From Condylostoma magnum (taxonomy: Eukaryota > Ciliophora > Heterotrichea > Heterotrichida > Condylostomatidae): 21,330 nt of DNA. The notes under the pieces are model-generated. The model did not search any database and was not told the origin of the DNA. It saw only the letters and a program-made list of their open reading frames with translations. Below, piece by piece: positions 19,819-21,330 of this stretch (within the stretch, counting starts at the first letter, position 1; every line of letters starts with the position of its first letter). The stretch covers positions 1 through 21,330 of the forward strand of contig CAKKTI010000062.1 in assembly GCA_920105805.1 (NCBI GenBank), written 5' to 3'. The translations under genes and the position numbers were made by a program.

Positions 19819-20802
19819 ATGGGTTCCTGCAATCAGTGTATTAGTGAAAAAAAAGAGGACGGAGGTGTCTATGTAGAAACAAGATAAGGAAGAACAGGCT
19901 AGTATCGTCATTTCCCAGTGGGAAATAAGATAAAATCTCAAGCTGCTTGCAAAGGATATTTAAATAGAATTGGTTATAAAAGATAAAACTAGAAAGCTGA
20001 AACTCCTTAAACTTAGCACTTTTTAACACCTTAAGCTTTAAAATCATATACGAAATTTAAACCTTTTAAATACACAGACCCGAAAGTACCGAACCTAAGC
20101 GAGAGCGAGGATGTGTTGCTGGAGGGCATTGGGCATTATCAGGGACAGTTTGCTGAAGATGGATCTATTACAGGCTAAGGATCCCTGTATTATTTAGATG
20201 GAAGTTTAAGTGAAGGGAATTGATTTAATAATAAGCTTCATGGCAGGGGTAGAAGAATTTACACTAATGGAGATGTTTATAATGGGGAGTGAGTTAATGG
20301 GAAAAGACAAGGAAAAGGAATGCTGTATGATGCGGAGAAAGATTGCAAGTATGAAGGGGATTGGAAGGATAATAAGCAAAATGGAAGGGGAGTTGAGATA
20401 TGAAATGATGGGTCTAAGTACATAGGGGAGTTTGAGAATGGACTGAAGAATGGTTAGGGTAAGTTTTATTGGAACAATGGGAATTATTATGAAGGTGAGT
20501 TCTAAAATGGAGGGATAAACGGCACTGGGCTGTATATATGGAAAGATGGGAGAAAGTATAAAGGAGAATGGAGCCAAAATATGATGCATGGTAAAGGGTA
20601 TTTTACATGGCCTGAGGGAAGATAATATGAAGGAGAATACTTCCAGGATAAGAAGCAAGGATATGGAGTTTTCACATGGCCAGATGGAAAAAAATACGAA
20701 GGTTAATGGAGAAATGGAAAATAGCATGGAAAAGGAACGTTAAGTGCACCTGGAAGAAGAAGTAAAAGTGGAGTATGGAATAATGGAGCAATGGTTAAAT
20801 AG
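19819..20802 (+). CDS. MORN-repeat protein with N-terminal acylation motif
   Basis: A 327-residue protein in one frame. The N-terminus MGSCNQC offers Gly2 for myristoylation and Cys4/Cys7 for palmitoylation, so membrane attachment is likely. After a basic linker of about 90 residues come nine MORN repeats of 23-24 residues (for example [58 protein letters not shown]) and a partial tenth (SGVWNNG). TGA encodes Trp in GEW and GNW cores, and UAR encodes Gln. MORN repeats bind membranes or act as scaffolds at cortical structures in protists. The stop is taken as TAG 20800-20802. If that were read as Gln the same frame stays protein-like for some distance (QSYIKACFVDYNGKISI), so a longer product is possible. 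Confidence 0.85.
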
Positions 20803-20878
20803 TTTAAAGTAAGGAATTACATACACTAAAAGTTTACATAGTTGCAATCTTATATAAAAGCATGTTTTGTAGATTATA

Positions 20879-21330
20879 ATGGTAAAATTAGTATATAGAA
20901 CAAAAGCTAGGCTAGATTTGAAGAAGGTTCAAGACTTTAATAATTAGTAGCAAAATATATATCGATTTATGTAAACCAGCAGGCAGACTAAAAGACTATG
21001 AAAGCAAAACTCTTATTTCCCTACTAATTTTTAGTAATTAAATTAGCATACAATAGCAGAAAAATGAATATTAGAAATGAGGTAGTATATTATTGGATAA
21101 TTTTAAAGTCTAGGGTGTACTATTCGATCATAATTTAGTATATTTTAAATCAGTATAAAAGCCGTTATGTATGCTTAGGGAATATACACAAAAGATTCAA
21201 AACAAAAAGGTAACTCTGATTGTAAATGCCTGGCCAAAAAGAAACAAGTTTCCTTCATTTGAGGATTTTAAGGAGCAATTTGAATATACATTTTGATACT
21301 GCGAATCAACCTTAATAAAGGTATTTTAAA
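20879..21330 (+). CDS. Unrecognised protein, partial at right edge
   Basis: Coding-like sequence runs to the window end. The most convincing part is LLDNFKVQGVLFDHNLVYFK, then VQKPLCMLREYTQKIQNKK, VTLIVNAWPKRNKFPSFED, FKEQFEYTFWYCESTLIKVF, in one frame (about 21090-21327). Before it, IDLCKPAGRLKDYESKTLIS reads in the same frame, while ARFEEGSRLQQLVAKYISIY reads in the MORN frame just downstream of that gene. The start is not fixed: ATG 20879 is one option, and a spliced or extended MORN transcript is another. No family is recognised. Confidence 0.35.

Noticed and set aside
20206-20727. 173-codon minus-strand ORF, hydrophobic
   Set aside because: It is the antisense shadow of the MORN repeats on the plus strand; Gly/Glu/Lys-rich repeats read as Pro/Ser/Leu/Ile in reverse.

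Overview
The window reads as macronuclear-type DNA of a ciliate with a heavily altered genetic code. In every gene with a recognisable family, in-frame TAA and TAG fall where relatives have glutamine, and in-frame TGA falls where tryptophan is expected (WD40 blades, MORN repeats, VPS15 kinase core). The same genes end at TAA or TAG exactly where the family ends. No gene here clearly ends at TGA. This dual use of UAR as Gln and stop matches the Condylostoma-type nuclear code (NCBI table 28) better than the karyorelict code, which uses UGA as the stop. The organism itself is an inference. Ordinary ORF prediction shatters all genes in this window. Because no codon is a firm stop, an open frame proves nothing, so weaker calls rest on amino-acid composition and homology.

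Layout. 1-450 (+): end of a WD40-repeat protein. 537-1943 (-): a PX-BAR sorting nexin. 1952-2296 (-): SRP14. 2327-2572 (+): a small acidic protein. 2588-5944 (-): VPS15/PIK3R4 (kinase, HEAT, WD40). About 5962-8699 (+) and 8708-9374 (+): two unrecognised genes. 9379-12459 (+): a fused proton-translocating NAD(P) transhydrogenase in beta-then-alpha order. 12476-13559 (-): an unrecognised protein with a phosphotransferase-like motif. About 13790-14150 (-) and 14256-15101 (+): two weak ORFs. 15185-17673 (-): a long helical/WD40 protein with 126-nt repeats. 17819-19171 (-): a seven-blade WD40 protein. 19231-19660 (+): a small unrecognised gene. 19819-20802 (+): an acylated MORN-repeat protein. About 20879 to the right edge (+): a partial unrecognised gene.

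Gene packing is extreme. Neighbours are separated by about 4 to 30 nt at most junctions from 1900 to 2600 and from 8700 to 12480. The conserved housekeeping genes (SNX, SRP14, VPS15, NNT, MORN, and the WD40 gene at 17819) read in one uninterrupted frame. Several AT-richer, unrecognised genes need frame changes, some of which are explained by candidate GT..AG introns of only about 19-28 nt.

Functionally, VPS15 (partner of the Vps34 PI3-kinase) and the PX-BAR sorting nexin (a likely reader of PI3P) lie close together on the same strand and belong to the same endosomal pathway. SRP14 serves co-translational targeting. NNT couples the proton gradient to NADPH production. Three WD40 genes with related closing blades, two of them close paralogs in blade sequence, suggest a locally expanded family.
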